Assembly (NCBI GenBank): GCA_963827725.1
Contig: CAWHBM010000003.1
Coordinates: 286,642 to 350,641, forward strand
Direction: 5' to 3'
Length of the DNA: 64,000 nt
DNA from: VAXT01 sp963827725
GTDB taxonomy: Bacteria > Actinomycetota > Thermoleophilia > Gaiellales > Gaiellaceae
In this document: in pieces, positions 25,440-35,491 of the stretch
Layout of the letters: each line of letters opens with the position of its first letter
Numbering within the stretch: position 1 is the first letter of the stretch
Notes under the pieces: model-generated
The model's database searches: none
What the model was told of the DNA's origin: nothing
What the model saw: the letters and a program-made list of their open reading frames with translations, nothing else
Position numbers and translations under genes: made by a program

Positions 25440-26205
25440 CTTCGAGCTCGAGGCACGCGGCAAGGGCAGCCTCGGCCACCTCCAGCTGCTCCGCGGTCGG
25501 CTCTGCGGTCGCGAGGCGATGCTGGAGCTCGTGCCCCGGACGTGCGAGCGCCTTGGAAACGGGGTGCTCGGGGTTGCGCACCATCCACGAGAAGATCTCG
25601 GTCGAGGCGGCGAGGGCGCCGAGCGACGCGAGCCCACGTGCAGCGAACCTGAACTGCGCCGGGGCGAGGGCCGCGAGGGTGTTTCCGATCGCCATCGTCC
25701 CGATGAGTGGACCGATCAGGTGCGAGCCACAGCGCTCGTGCTCCTTCGCGCGCGCCTCCCCATGCTCATACGTTCCGATGGTGATGTGCTCGGCCCCGTG
25801 GTACGCGGCGAGGTCGGAGCTTCGAAGGGCGACGGCAGCCGGAGCGAGCGACGCGATCGCGGCGACGAGCTCCTGGGCCGCAGGCCCGAGACGGGATCCG
25901 CGGGCGACCTGCACGGCAACCGCACCCGCGACCATCGCGGTCAGGACGCGCGGCCGCTGGAAGGGGAGCTTCGCCTCGGGCAGCCGCCGCCGCACCTGAG
26001 GGAGCACCGCCAGCGCCTCGGCGAGCCGAGCCGGCCCGCGAAAGAGCGGATTCGTCACGTGGGCTGCCCTGTAGCGCTTGAGCTCCGACGCGACCTCAAT
26101 CCGTCCGTCGAGGTGGCGGATCGCGCAGGCCCACGAGTTCGGGCCGTGCACGAGGACCCCGTTCGAGAGGGCCATCCCACCGAGCCTGAGCTTTTCCTCC
26201 GCCAT
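25423..26205 (-). CDS. DUF1385 membrane protein (YqhQ-like)
   Basis: A 260-residue protein of the DUF1385 family. The N-terminal signature LRLGGMALSNGVLVHGPNSWACAIR and the conserved central motif YHGAEHITIGTYEHGE, followed by HERCGSHLIGPLIGTMAIGN, are clear. There are several membrane segments. The biochemical role is unknown. It is encoded directly upstream of pncB with overlapping ends. Confidence 0.85.
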   Translation of the reverse strand: MAEEKLRLGGMALSNGVLVHGPNSWACAIRHLDGRIEVASELKRYRAAHVTNPLFRGPARLAEALAVLPQVRRRLPEAKLPFQRPRVLTAMVAGAVAVQVARGSRLGPAAQELVAAIASLAPAAVALRSSDLAAYHGAEHITIGTYEHGEARAKEHERCGSHLIGPLIGTMAIGNTLAALAPAQFRFAARGLASLGALAASTEIFSWMVRNPEHPVSKALARPGHELQHRLATAEPTAEQLEVAEAALAACLELEDGHTN

Positions 26206-26243
26206 CTCCCCGAGGTTATCGACTCACAGTCGAATTCCGCAAG

Positions 26244-27579
26244 CTATTGCTCGCCCATAGCGCGCGCTGCGTAGCGGAGGAACTCCACCCCGAGCTCGAG
26301 GTCATCCACACGCACTCGCTCGTCGGCCGAATGCACGAGCCGCGTCGCGACCTGGGGATCCATGTACCGCATCGGGAAGAACCCGTAGGCAACGGTCCCG
26401 AACGCTTGCCGCAGCCAGTGGCTGTCCGTGAATCCCGCCAGGCAGATCGGCGCGACCGCGGCTTCCGGCTCCGTGTCGGCGACCCACGAGACGATCGCGT
26501 CCCAGAGCGGGCCCTCCATCGGCGACCGGGTGCCGCCGAAACCCTTCGATCCACTCGAGCTCGTAGTCACCCTCGCCGAGGAGCTCGCGCACGACGGCGT
26601 CTGCCTCGGCCTGTGTCTGGCCGGGTAGCAGCCTGCAGTCGACCGTCACCTCGCAGAGCGCGGGAATCACGTTTCGCGTCTGCGACGCCTTGATCATCGT
26701 CGGGGAGACGGTCATCCCGACGAGCGGCTCCACGAGCTCGCCCGCAACCGGGTCGACCGCCCGCGCGAGAGCGACCACCTGACCTGCATCGGTCGGCGGC
26801 TCGCCTGTGACCGCGTCGAACAAGGCGATCACCTCGGGTTCGAGGCGCGGCTCCGGTGAGAACTCGCCAAGCCGCTCGATCAGCCGGGCCGCCTTCACCA
26901 GTGCGTTGTCGGCGATTCCGGGCATCGACGCATGCCCACTCCGGCCGCGCACCCGGACGACGAACGGCGAGCTCATCTTCTCGGCGGTCGAGGCGAGATA
27001 GAACGGGCGGCCTCCGAGCTCGACCCGGTCGCCTGCGCCCTCGTTCAGCGAGTACTCCGCCCGCACGGCCTCCGGATGCTCCTTGCAGAGCCAGGAGAGG
27101 CCGAAGTCGACACCAACCTCCTCGTCGGCGGCTGCGACGAAGATCAGGTCGCCCGCGGGCTCGAACCCCTCGCGGGCAAGCGAGGCGATCGCAACCGCGC
27201 TGGCCGCGACCTGGCCCTTCATGTCGAGCGCGCCGCGGCCCCAGATCTCCGAGTCGCGGAGCTCGCCCGACCAGGGGTCGGCCTGCCATTCGGTGGGATC
27301 GGCGGGCACCGTATCGGTGTGCGAGAGCAGAGCCAAGCGCGGCCCGTCGCCTCGGCCGGGAATCCTGGCGACGAGGTTCGCACGCTCGGGCACCTTCGCG
27401 TAGAGCTCGCACGCGATCCCGTTCTCTACGAGGTAGTCGCGAAGGAGCTCCGCGGCAACGGTCTCGTTGCCCGGGGGATTGACCGTGTCCAGGCGAACGA
27501 GGGCCTGCAGAAGCTCGACGGCCTCATCTCGGAGCGAGACGGTGGCGCTCAGCGACGTGTCCCGAGCACGAGGAGCCAC
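26244..27579 (-). CDS. M20-family metallopeptidase, one frameshift
   Basis: Zinc aminoacylase/carboxypeptidase/deacylase of the M20 (ArgE/DapE/Acy1) family. Zinc ligands and catalytic residues are seen in LALLSHTDTVPAD, IWGRGALDMKGQVAA, FVAAADEEVGVD and, after the frame change, GFTDSHWLRQAFGTVAYGF. The dimerisation domain includes RGRSGHASMPGIADNAL. The frame shifts near 26535: removing one T from TTT gives EWIEGFGGTRSPMEGP and restores the C-terminus (LVHSADERVRVDDLELGVEFL with the last zinc His). About 445 residues if intact. Substrate unknown. Confidence 0.88.
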
Positions 27580-28346
27580 TCGCGGTCGTGATCGATCTCG
27601 CCGTTCGATCGGTAGTTCGACTCGAAGAAGTCGATCCAGGCCTGCCGGAACTCCTCACGACGGTCGTCGTCGAGCGACTCGGCGAGCGACTTCGTCGGTC
27701 CGTAGCTCGAGGAGAAGAGCTCCCAGTAGTCCTCACCGGAAGGGACGCGGAGATGCGAGACGTGCCGCTCGAGGGTCAGGTCGAAGGAGTCGCCGAGCAG
27801 TCCCTGCACGTGCTCTTCGCTTCCCCATGAGAACGGACTGCCGGCGCCCTCCGGAGGCGGTGGCGCAAACGGCTTCATCATCGCGAACATCTTCGCGAGC
27901 CCGCCCTCCGGGGTCCAGTTCGCGAGCCCGAGACGCCCGCCTGGGGCTACGACGCGCGCAAGCTCGCCCGCAGTCGCCTCGTGATCGGGCGCAAACATGA
28001 CTCCGCAGGTCGACGAGACGATGTCGAAGGCTCCGTCCTCGAAATCGAGGTTCTCGCAGTCGCCCACCCGGTAGTCGATGCTCAGACCCTGCTCGTTGGC
28101 CCGCTCCTTCGCCGTGTCGATCAGCACGGGGGCGAGGTCGACGCCGGTCACCGAAGCGCCCCTCTTCGCCGCCAGCTCCGACATCGCCCCCGTGCCGCAT
28201 GCGAGGTCGAGCCACGCGTCGCCCTCTTTCGGGTCGAGGCGATCCACCAGCAGGTCGTGGATGTCGACGAGCGTCTCGGTGACGTTCTGGTACGGGCCGT
28301 TCCCCCACATGACGCTTTGCTTGGACTTCAACTCTTCGAAAGCCAC
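27549..28346 (-). CDS. SAM-dependent methyltransferase, class I
   Basis: About 265 residues. Motif I is LDLACGTGAMSELAAKRGASVTGVDLAPVLI, the acidic residue of motif II and DCENLDFEDGAFDIVSSTCGVMFAPDH are typical of the ubiE/COQ5 class, and ELARVVAPGGRLGLANWTPEG follows. I prefer GTG 28346 over ATG 28388 because a ggaggaggaac site sits just before the GTG. It overlaps the M20 gene by 31 bases and is divergent from rarA. Substrate unknown. Confidence 0.85.
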   Translation of the reverse strand: MAFEELKSKQSVMWGNGPYQNVTETLVDIHDLLVDRLDPKEGDAWLDLACGTGAMSELAAKRGASVTGVDLAPVLIDTAKERANEQGLSIDYRVGDCENLDFEDGAFDIVSSTCGVMFAPDHEATAGELARVVAPGGRLGLANWTPEGGLAKMFAMMKPFAPPPPEGAGSPFSWGSEEHVQGLLGDSFDLTLERHVSHLRVPSGEDYWELFSSSYGPTKSLAESLDDDRREEFRQAWIDFFESNYRSNGEIDHDREWLLVLGTRR

Positions 28347-28399
28347 CTGTTCCTCCTCCGTCGTGAGCTCACTGAGCGCGAGAAGCATACTTCTGAGCT

Positions 28400-29668
28400 G
28401 TGGGAAACCTGTTCTCGGACGCGGCCCACGAACGGCTGCCGGAGACGGCTCCGCTCGCCCTGCGGATGCGGCCGCAGCGGCTCGAAGACTTCGTCGGCCA
28501 GGAGCAGGTGCTCGGCGAGCATTCGGCTCTCCGCCTCGCGATCGAAGAAGACCGCGTCGGCTCCTCGATCCTCTACGGGCCGCCCGGAACCGGCAAGACC
28601 ACGCTCGCGAGGGTGATTGCACGGACGACCGGCGCAGCGTTCGAAGAGCTGTCCGCCGTGTCGGCAACCGTGGCCCAGGTGCGCGAAATCCTCAAGGCCG
28701 GTCGAGAGCGCCTTGGCGCAAACGGTCAGCGCACGATCCTCTTCCTGGACGAGATCCACCGGTTCAACAAGGCGCAGCAAGACGCTCTCCTGCCGGCGGT
28801 CGAAGAGGGAACCGTGACCCTGATCGGCGCCACCACGGAGAACCCCTACTTCGAGGTCAACTCGGCTCTGCTTTCCCGGAGCCAGATCTACGAGCTCGTC
28901 CCGCTCACGAACGAGGAGCTCGCGGTGATCGTGCGTCGGGGAGCCGAGGAGCTCGAGGCCGAGGTCTCAGACGAGCTCGTCGAGCTGATCGCCCGCCGCG
29001 CGGGCGGCGACGCGCGAAACGCGCTCAACATCCTCGAGCTTGCGTTTCACACGGCACGTGCGGAGGGACAGCCAATCGCCGAGGGGCACGTCGAGGACGC
29101 GGCCCGCAAGCGGCCGCTCGTCTACGACAAGGGCGGCGATGCGCACTACGACTTCGTCTCGGCTTTCATCAAGTCGATGCGCGCCTCGGATCCGGACGCC
29201 TCGGTCTACTACCTCGCCGCGATGCTCGCCGGCGGCGAGGATCCGCGCTTCATTGCGCGCCGCATGGTCATCCTCGCCTCCGAGGACGTCGGCAACGCCG
29301 ACCCGCGCGCGCTGCTGGTGGCGGTCGCTGCGGCCCACGCCGTCGAGCACGTCGGCCTGCCTGAGGTGCAGCTCAATCTCGCCCAAGCGGCGATCTACCT
29401 TGCACGCGCGCCCAAGTCGAACGCGGTCATCATCGCGCTCAGCGATGCCCAGGCCGACGTGAGGGAGCACGGTCACGTCCGGCCGCCGGACGCTCTCCGC
29501 GACGCGCACTACTTCGGCGCCAAGAAGCTCGGACGCGGCCAGGGCTACATCTATCCCCACTCCGACCCGCGTGGGTTCGAGGTGGACAACCTTCCCGAGC
29601 CCTTGAGAGGCAAGAAGTACTATCGCCCGTCGGGTTCAGGCGAAGAAGGGGGAAACGATGGCGACTGA
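28400..29668 (+). CDS. rarA: RarA/MgsA-type replication-associated AAA+ ATPase
   Basis: About 422 residues. Walker A YGPPGTGKTTLARV, Walker B ILFLDEIHRFNKAQQDALLP, the GATTENPYFEVNSALLSRS sensor region and the C-terminal tetramerisation region (MVILASEDVGNADPRAL, KSNAVIIALSDAQADV, GYIYPHSDPRGF) define RarA/WRNIP1. It acts at stalled replication forks. Start GTG 28400. The end overlaps the osmC-like gene, so the two are coupled. Confidence 0.93.
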   Translation: MGNLFSDAAHERLPETAPLALRMRPQRLEDFVGQEQVLGEHSALRLAIEEDRVGSSILYGPPGTGKTTLARVIARTTGAAFEELSAVSATVAQVREILKAGRERLGANGQRTILFLDEIHRFNKAQQDALLPAVEEGTVTLIGATTENPYFEVNSALLSRSQIYELVPLTNEELAVIVRRGAEELEAEVSDELVELIARRAGGDARNALNILELAFHTARAEGQPIAEGHVEDAARKRPLVYDKGGDAHYDFVSAFIKSMRASDPDASVYYLAAMLAGGEDPRFIARRMVILASEDVGNADPRALLVAVAAAHAVEHVGLPEVQLNLAQAAIYLARAPKSNAVIIALSDAQADVREHGHVRPPDALRDAHYFGAKKLGRGQGYIYPHSDPRGFEVDNLPEPLRGKKYYRPSGSGEEGGNDGD

Positions 29669-30092
29669 GAAGACTGCGCGCGCGACCTGGGAGGGCACCC
29701 TGGCTGAGGGCCGTGGCCGCTTCAGCCTTGGCAGCGGAGCGGTTACCGATCAGACGGTCACGTGGAAGGACCGCGCGGAGGAAGGCGTCGGCACTAGCCC
29801 CGAGGAGCTGATCGCGGCCGCTCACGCGAGCTGCGTCCTCATGGCTCTCGCGGGCGGCCTGGCCAAGGCCGGGACGCCCCCGACCAAGCTCGAATCCGAG
29901 GCGAGGGCGACCTTCGACAAGGTCGGAGAGGGCTTCAGGTTCACGACGATCGAGTTGAGCATCCGCGGCGAGGTCGAAGGGATCGACGACGAGGCCTTCC
30001 AGCAGGCCGCCGAGGGCGCGAAGGAGAACTGCCCGGTCTCGCAGGCACTCAAGGGCAACGTCGAGGTCACCCTCGACGCGGCGCTGCTCTAG
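29658..30092 (+). CDS. OsmC-family peroxiredoxin
   Basis: A 144-residue OsmC/Ohr-type hydroperoxide reductase. The two redox cysteines are in AAAHASCVLMALAGGLAKAG and EGAKENCPVSQAL, as in OsmC. The N-terminal ATWEGTLAEGRGRFSLGSGAVTDQ is typical. It reduces organic hydroperoxides. It is translationally coupled to rarA by an 11-base overlap and convergent with the phosphoesterase gene. Confidence 0.92.
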   Translation: MATEKTARATWEGTLAEGRGRFSLGSGAVTDQTVTWKDRAEEGVGTSPEELIAAAHASCVLMALAGGLAKAGTPPTKLESEARATFDKVGEGFRFTTIELSIRGEVEGIDDEAFQQAAEGAKENCPVSQALKGNVEVTLDAALL

Positions 30093-30757
30093 TCCGATCC
30101 GCGCTCGATTCGCAGGGCCATGAACTCGGCGAACTCGCCCCCCAGGGAGCGATAGCCCGCCGCAGCCCGGGCGACGTCGTACTCGGTGCGGTGGAGCTCG
30201 AAGTCGCCGTCCCAGGTCGCCCAGGCCGCGCGTACGTCGCCGTCGAGCGGCATGCCCGCGCTGCCCGGGTTGACGAGGTCTGTGCCGTTCGGGCCAGCAC
30301 GCCGGAACTGGAGGTGGCTGTGGCCGAACACGACCGTCCGGTCGCGCACGCCCATGAGCATCCGCTCGTCGCCCTCGCCTGGCTCCGCGGGGAAGCTGTC
30401 GACGTCCGAGAGCGGCGAGCCGTGCACGTAGAGAACACCGTCGAGATCGGCTTCTGTCGGTAGCGCGTACAGCCATTCCACGAGCTCCTCCGGATAGAAA
30501 CCTCCGAAGAGCTCGTAGGCCTCCATCACCTCCGGCCGGTCGAGCGGTGGCTCACGAAGCCAGCGCTCGCCGTTGCCCCGGATCCACGTCGCGTTCGGCA
30601 ACTCCCGGAGGCGGGCGATCGTCTCCTCGGCCCATGGGCTCGGCGTTCCGTAGTCCCCGCCGAGCAGCCAGCGGTCGATTTCGAGCTGCCGGGCTTCGTC
30701 GAGCACGCTCTCCAGGGCCGGCAAGTTCCCGTGGATGTCGTAGAGGACTCCGAGCAC
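30089..30757 (-). CDS. calcineurin-like metallophosphoesterase (YfcE/MJ0936-type)
   Basis: About 222 residues. The metal-binding motifs occur in order: LYDIHGNLPALESVLDEA (D-x-H), LLGGDYGTPSP (GD), IRGNGERWL (GN-x-E in place of GNHD), YVHGSPL and VFGHSHLQF (GHxH). This is the small bacterial phosphodiesterase class. GTG 30757 gives the expected N-terminus. Its promoter must overlap that of the divergent ETF gene, which starts only seven bases away. Confidence 0.88.
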   Translation of the reverse strand: MLGVLYDIHGNLPALESVLDEARQLEIDRWLLGGDYGTPSPWAEETIARLRELPNATWIRGNGERWLREPPLDRPEVMEAYELFGGFYPEELVEWLYALPTEADLDGVLYVHGSPLSDVDSFPAEPGEGDERMLMGVRDRTVVFGHSHLQFRRAGPNGTDLVNPGSAGMPLDGDVRAAWATWDGDFELHRTEYDVARAAAGYRSLGGEFAEFMALRIERGSD

Positions 30758-30764
30758 CCCGGAT

Positions 30765-32909
30765 ATGGTCGCACCGGTGAAGATCATCTGCCTCGTCAAG
30801 CAAGTGCCCGAGATCGGTGCGATCGAGTTCGACGAGGAGTCGAAGACGCTCAAGCGCGAAGGCGTTCCTCTCGAGCTGAACGCCTTCGACCGCTACGCAG
30901 TACGACACGCTGCCGCGATCGGCGACGAGGTGGTCGCAATGACCATGGGCCCGCCGCAGGCGGAGGAGGCGCTGCGCGAATGCCTCGCGCTCGGCGCCGA
31001 CCGTGCCATCCATCTCTCCGACCGCGTCTTCGCGGTCGCCGACACTTTGGGCACGTCCAGGACACTGGCGCTTGCGATCCGCAAGGAGGGCGCGGACCTG
31101 GTCCTCTGCGGCCGCAAGACGACGGACTCCGAGACGTGGCAGGTGCCGCTAGAGGTCGCTGCGTTCCTCGATTGGCCGCACCTGACGAGCGTCGTCGCGA
31201 TCGAGCCCGGACTGCGCGTCACACGGGAGACGGACGACGCCGAGGAGGTGTTCGAGGTCGATGCACCGGCCGTGCTCTCGGTCTCGGCTCCCCCCGAGGG
31301 CGAACCGACCTCGAAAGAGGGCCAGATCGACGTCTGGCAGGCCTCCGACCTGGTGGAGGACGTTCGCCCGAACGACAAGCGCTTCGGCCAGACCGGGTCG
31401 CCGACCCGGGTGCTGGCTGTCCGCGACGCGCGGCCCGAGCGCAAGGGGCTCCAGACGGACGACGTCAGCGAAGCCGCGCGCGTCGTCTCGGAGCTCCTCG
31501 CTGAGCGCACCCCGGAGCCACCCTCGTGGGAGAAGCCCGGGCACATCGCCGAGATCCCCGGTGCCTCGTACGACTGCTGGTCGGTGGTCGAGCTCGCGGA
31601 CGGACGGCCGCGGCGGGTCTCGCTCGAACTACTCGCGCGTGGGCGCGAGCTGGCCGGGAAGCTCGGAGGCGAGAACGTCGCGCTCGTGATCGGCCACGGC
31701 CTCGACGACGCGATTCGAGAGCTGGGACGCCACGGCGCGGAGGTCGTGTACGCCGCGGACGACTCTGCGCTTGCCGACTACCACCCGGAGCTCTGGTCGG
31801 CAGTCCTGCACGACGTCCTCGCACGGCACAGCCCGCATGTCCTCCTCATTCCCGCAACCACGCAAGGCCGCGACTTCGGGCCACGTGCGGCCGGCGAGCT
31901 CGAGCTCGGCATGACCGGGGACTGCGTCGCCGTCGACATCGCCAAGGCGGGGCGCCTCCTCCAGCAGAAGCCCGCCTTCGGCGGGAACATCGTCTCGGTG
32001 ATCATGGGCTCGACGACTCCGCAGCTCGCGACGGTGCGTCCCAGGATGTACGAACCGCTCGAGCCCCGGGACGATGCGGCACCCGAGGTGCGACCGGTGG
32101 AGCTTCGCACCCCGCCCGTTCCCCGGCTGCGACTCGTCGAGCGGCGCGCCTCGGAGAACGCAGGCGTGCTGGACGAGGCGGACGTCGTCGTCTGTGCGGG
32201 CCTCGGAGTGGACCTGGCCGAGCTGGAGAGGATCGCAGCGCCCCATCGAGCCTCAGTCGGCGGGACCCTCGGCTCGGGCGCCCCTCGGAGCCGACAGATC
32301 GGCCTGCTCGGTCGACCCGTCGCGCCACGCCTCTACGTCGCGGTCGAGGTCGACGACCAGCCGGAGCACTGGGCGGGCTCCGTGAAGTCCGGCGTGATCG
32401 TGAACATCGGCACGTCGGTCCCCGAGGTGGCGGATGTTTCGCTCGCGGGCGAGTGGCACGAGGTCGTTCCGATGTTGCTTGACGCGGTGCTGTCAGAACC
32501 GGTGAGACTGGGCCCTGTGCCGACGCAGGCCTCCGAGGGGATAATCAGGGTTCTGCTGGCAGACGACGACGAGGTCTTCCTCGTCTCCCTCTGCGAGCTG
32601 ATCGACCACCAGCCTGAGCTCTCCGTCGTCGGCACCGCCACGGACGGCCTGGCCGCGATCGAGCTCGTGGACCAACTCGGGCCGGACGCTGCAGTGCTCG
32701 ACCTGCACATGCCACTCCTCGACGGAGTGACAACCGTCGCCCGGCTGCGGCGAGACCATCCGCACCTCTGCCTGATCGCGCTCACGGGCGACGGGGCGCC
32801 GGCGCTTCACCGCGCGGCGAAGGAGTCGGGCGCCGACGACGTCCTGCTGAAGACGCAACTCGTGGACGGCCTCGTCGAACGCCTGACTGCGGCCCGGGCT
32901 ACTGCCTAG
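30765..32909 (+). CDS. fused electron-transfer flavoprotein beta-alpha with C-terminal receiver domain
   Basis: A 714-codon open frame. Residues about 1-255 are ETF-beta (VKIICLVKQVPE, LCGRKTTDSETWQVPLEVAA). Residues about 265-585 are ETF-alpha (VVELADGRPRRVSLELLARG, LQQKPAFGGNIVSVIMGSTT, RQIGLLGRPVAPRLYVAVEV, then SVKSGVIVNIGTSVPEVADV). Residues about 592-714 are a response-regulator receiver (VLLADDDEVF, VLDLHMPLLDG with the phosphoacceptor Asp, LIALTGD). The ETF halves join without a start codon, as in known EtfBA fusions. The receiver junction near 32500 is less certain: losing one G from CCGG would create a TGA just after LSEP and separate it. Confidence 0.8.
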   Translation: MVAPVKIICLVKQVPEIGAIEFDEESKTLKREGVPLELNAFDRYAVRHAAAIGDEVVAMTMGPPQAEEALRECLALGADRAIHLSDRVFAVADTLGTSRTLALAIRKEGADLVLCGRKTTDSETWQVPLEVAAFLDWPHLTSVVAIEPGLRVTRETDDAEEVFEVDAPAVLSVSAPPEGEPTSKEGQIDVWQASDLVEDVRPNDKRFGQTGSPTRVLAVRDARPERKGLQTDDVSEAARVVSELLAERTPEPPSWEKPGHIAEIPGASYDCWSVVELADGRPRRVSLELLARGRELAGKLGGENVALVIGHGLDDAIRELGRHGAEVVYAADDSALADYHPELWSAVLHDVLARHSPHVLLIPATTQGRDFGPRAAGELELGMTGDCVAVDIAKAGRLLQQKPAFGGNIVSVIMGSTTPQLATVRPRMYEPLEPRDDAAPEVRPVELRTPPVPRLRLVERRASENAGVLDEADVVVCAGLGVDLAELERIAAPHRASVGGTLGSGAPRSRQIGLLGRPVAPRLYVAVEVDDQPEHWAGSVKSGVIVNIGTSVPEVADVSLAGEWHEVVPMLLDAVLSEPVRLGPVPTQASEGIIRVLLADDDEVFLVSLCELIDHQPELSVVGTATDGLAAIELVDQLGPDAAVLDLHMPLLDGVTTVARLRRDHPHLCLIALTGDGAPALHRAAKESGADDVLLKTQLVDGLVERLTAARATA

Positions 32910-32928
32910 CCGACAGTAGGCTGGGGGA

Positions 32929-33667
32929 GTGGGCGAACCAAGCGACACGATCGTCTTCGTGCCTGCGTGGAACGAGGAGGCAAACCTGCCGGCCGTGCTC
33001 GACGAGCTCCACCGCGAGCTCCCCGAGGTCGACGTCCTCGTCGTGGACGACGGCTCGACCGACCGCACGGCAGCCGTCGCCGGCGAGCACGGCATAAAGG
33101 TCGTTCTCCTTCCCTGAGAACCGCGGGCTTCAGGCTGCCATCGCGACCGGCTACGGGTTCGCCGCCGAACATGGATACGCCTACTGCGGTCGAGTCGATG
33201 CCGACGGGCAGCACCCGGTGCATGAGCTGCGAACCCTGCTCGGGCTCGTGCGCGAGGGAGAGTGCGACGTCGCGGTTGGCTCGCGCTTTGCCGTGGAGAA
33301 GGGTGACGGGTTCTCGCGCGAGCGCTACGAGTCCAGCCCTGCGCGGAGGCTCGGCACAGGGCTTCTCCGCAGATCGATGGAGGTCGTGCTCGACAGGCCA
33401 TTCCACGACGCCACGAGCGGAATGTATGCAGCGAACGCGCGCGCGATCCCGATCCTTGCCCGCCCGTACACGAGCGGGGCTCCCGAGGTGGAGGCTGTTC
33501 TCCGCCTCGACGAGGAGGGCCTGCGAGTGCACGAGATCCCGGTTCAGATGCGAGAGCGGGCAACGGGCGAGTCGAAGCTTCGTGGAAGCAAGGCGCTGAT
33601 GCTTGTCCTGACCGTCGCCGGCACGCTGGTGTCGGCCGAGTACCTGCGGCGGCGGCGCGGACAATGA
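32929..33667 (+). CDS. GT2-family glycosyltransferase, one frameshift
   Basis: About 245 residues after frame correction. The family-2 core is FVPAWNEEANLPAVLDELHR, VLVVDDGSTDRTA, NRGLQAAIATGYGFA and GRVDADGQHPVHEL (the DxD region is VDADGQ), followed by DATSGMYAANARAI and the C-terminal VQMRERATGESKLRG. This resembles dolichyl-phosphate-mannose-synthase-like enzymes without the C-terminal membrane part. Near 33112 one extra C in CCC creates a premature TGA; removing it gives VVLLPENRGLQAA. GTG 32929 start. The end overlaps the DUF218 ATG. Confidence 0.88.
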
Positions 33668-34197
33668 CGGAGCACCCCGACTCGGAGGGCGGCCGAGTCG
33701 TAGCGGTGCTCGGCTATTCCGGTGGTCGCGGTGCGGGCCTGCACCCGGTTTGCGCCGAAAGGCTCGCGCACGCCGAGAAGCTGGCCATGGGAGCCCGCGC
33801 CGTCATTCTCTCCGGCTGGGCCCGCCGCTCGGGGCCGACGCCCGAGGCCGAGCTGATGCGTGCGGCTTGGGCTGGGCCCACCGTTCGTCTGATCTGTGAC
33901 CCGGAAGCTCGTTCGACGGCCGACAACGCCGTCAACATCGCGGCCGCGGTTCGCGCTCTCGGCGCCGAGGAGCTCGTCGTCGTCACATCGCCGTGGCATC
34001 GACCCCGCGCGAACGTCCTCCTGCGGGCGGCGATGCGGGGGAGCGGCATACGGCTCTCGGTCGCCACGGCGGGCCGATCACGCCCGCCTCTCCTGCTCGC
34101 GCGCGAGCTCGTCTGTCTAGCGCTCCTCCCTGTCCAGCTGGCCCGACTCGGCAGCAGGAAGGCCCCGGCTTCCGGGTCCCTTCCAGCCCGTCTCTAG
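33664..34197 (+). CDS. DUF218/YdcF-like protein
   Basis: A 177-residue protein of the YdcF/ElyC/SanA fold. The family pattern is visible in VVAVLGYSGGRGAGLHPVCAERLAHA, AVILSGWARRSGPTPEAELM, ARSTADNAVNIAAAVRALGA and LVVVTSPWHRPRANVLLRAA. Members are linked to envelope or polysaccharide functions, which fits coupling with the upstream glycosyltransferase (ATGA overlap). No signal peptide or membrane anchor is seen at the N-terminus. It converges on the antiporter gene. Confidence 0.85.
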   Translation: MTEHPDSEGGRVVAVLGYSGGRGAGLHPVCAERLAHAEKLAMGARAVILSGWARRSGPTPEAELMRAAWAGPTVRLICDPEARSTADNAVNIAAAVRALGAEELVVVTSPWHRPRANVLLRAAMRGSGIRLSVATAGRSRPPLLLARELVCLALLPVQLARLGSRKAPASGSLPARL

Positions 34198-34203
34198 GAA
34201 TCG

Positions 34204-35491
34204 CTAGTCCGGAACGCGGTGGTGGCCCACCCCGTGGCGCCAACGAACCTCTTGCACCTCTGCGCCCTCGAGGCGAGGCAACGCCTCACGTGGATGCGAC
34301 TCGAACCACGTCGCGTAGCGATCGGCGAGGGGTGCGGCGGTGAGACCGTGAGCGAGGACGGAGAGCCCGATCGCAACGTAAATGGTGACGAGGATCAGAT
34401 CGTCGTGGGGTAGGCCGCCCTCCTCGATCATCAGCACCGCGAAGACGATTGACGCCAGCCCTCGAGGCCCAAACCATCCGAGGAAGGCCACGGTTGGCCT
34501 GCGTGCGCCGGTTCCGATCAGCGCAGCCGCAACCGGGAGCATTCGGACGATCGTCAGGCTGAGGACGACGTAGAGGGCGATCGACCAAGTCACGTCCCCG
34601 AGCCCGGGACCGAGCAACACGGCGCCGAACACTATGAACGTCACGGCAGCGAGCACCTCGCCGAGCTCCTCGGTGAGATGCTCGAGCTCGCCGCCGATTC
34701 GCCGGCGGAGGGCGCCGAACACGAAGCCGCCGACGAACGCTGCGATGAAGCCTGAGCCACCGATCGGATCGGCGATTCCGAAGGCAAGCCCGGCGGCCGC
34801 CAGCGGCACGACCTGAAGCCAGGAGCGCCCCGACGAGGCCGTGCCTCCCCGCGACCACGACGACGAACGCAGCCGCGAGGCCGGCCACCAGTCCGGCAAG
34901 GATGCCGTAGCCGATTTGCTCGAGCACCAGCCGTACCGCAGAGCCGTTGCCGATCGCTCCCGACTCGGCCTGGGCGATCGCGAGCACGATCCAGAACAGC
35001 GGCACGCAGATCCCGTCGTTGAGGCCGCTTTCGACGTTCAGGCCCTGTCTCACACGGCTTGGGAGCCGCTTTAGCGTGACGACCGCTTGACCGAGGGCTG
35101 CATCCGTCGGTGCAAGGATGACCGCGAGGAGCAGCGCCTCGGCCCACAAGAGCTCGGGAAACACGAGCAGAGCGACCACGAACCCGGCGAGGAGGGTGAG
35201 CGGCAGACCGATGCCAAGCAAGCGTGCAGGCAGCGAAAGCTCACCGCGCAGCGCGCGCACGTCGATTCGCGAGGCGTCCGTGAAGAGGACGATCGCGAGC
35301 GTCGCTTCGGCGAGCAGCTTCACCGTCTCCCCGGACGGAGCGAGCTCCAAGAGTCCCAGAGCCTCGGAGCCGAGGATCAGTCCGACGGCGGTGAAGACCA
35401 TCGGAGCGGTGATGGGCGTACCTGCGATTCGGCCCGATATCGCCGCGAACGCGAGCAGCGTCAGCGCGATGACCGCTAGTGCCCAGTGCAT
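34204..35491 (-). CDS. CPA1-type cation/proton antiporter, one frameshift
   Basis: About 428 residues with about 12 membrane segments. Recognisable NhaP/CPA1 elements are ITAPMVFTAVGLILG, ALLLAVILAPTDAALGQAVV and RVRQGLNVESGLNDGICVPLF (the ND motif), then FGPRGLASIVFAVLMIE. The frame shifts near 34833: removing one G from GGGG joins AGRHGLVG to RSWLQVVPLAAAGLAFG. The start at 35491 abuts the end of the sulfatase gene, so it is the last gene of a three-gene minus-strand operon. Confidence 0.88.
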
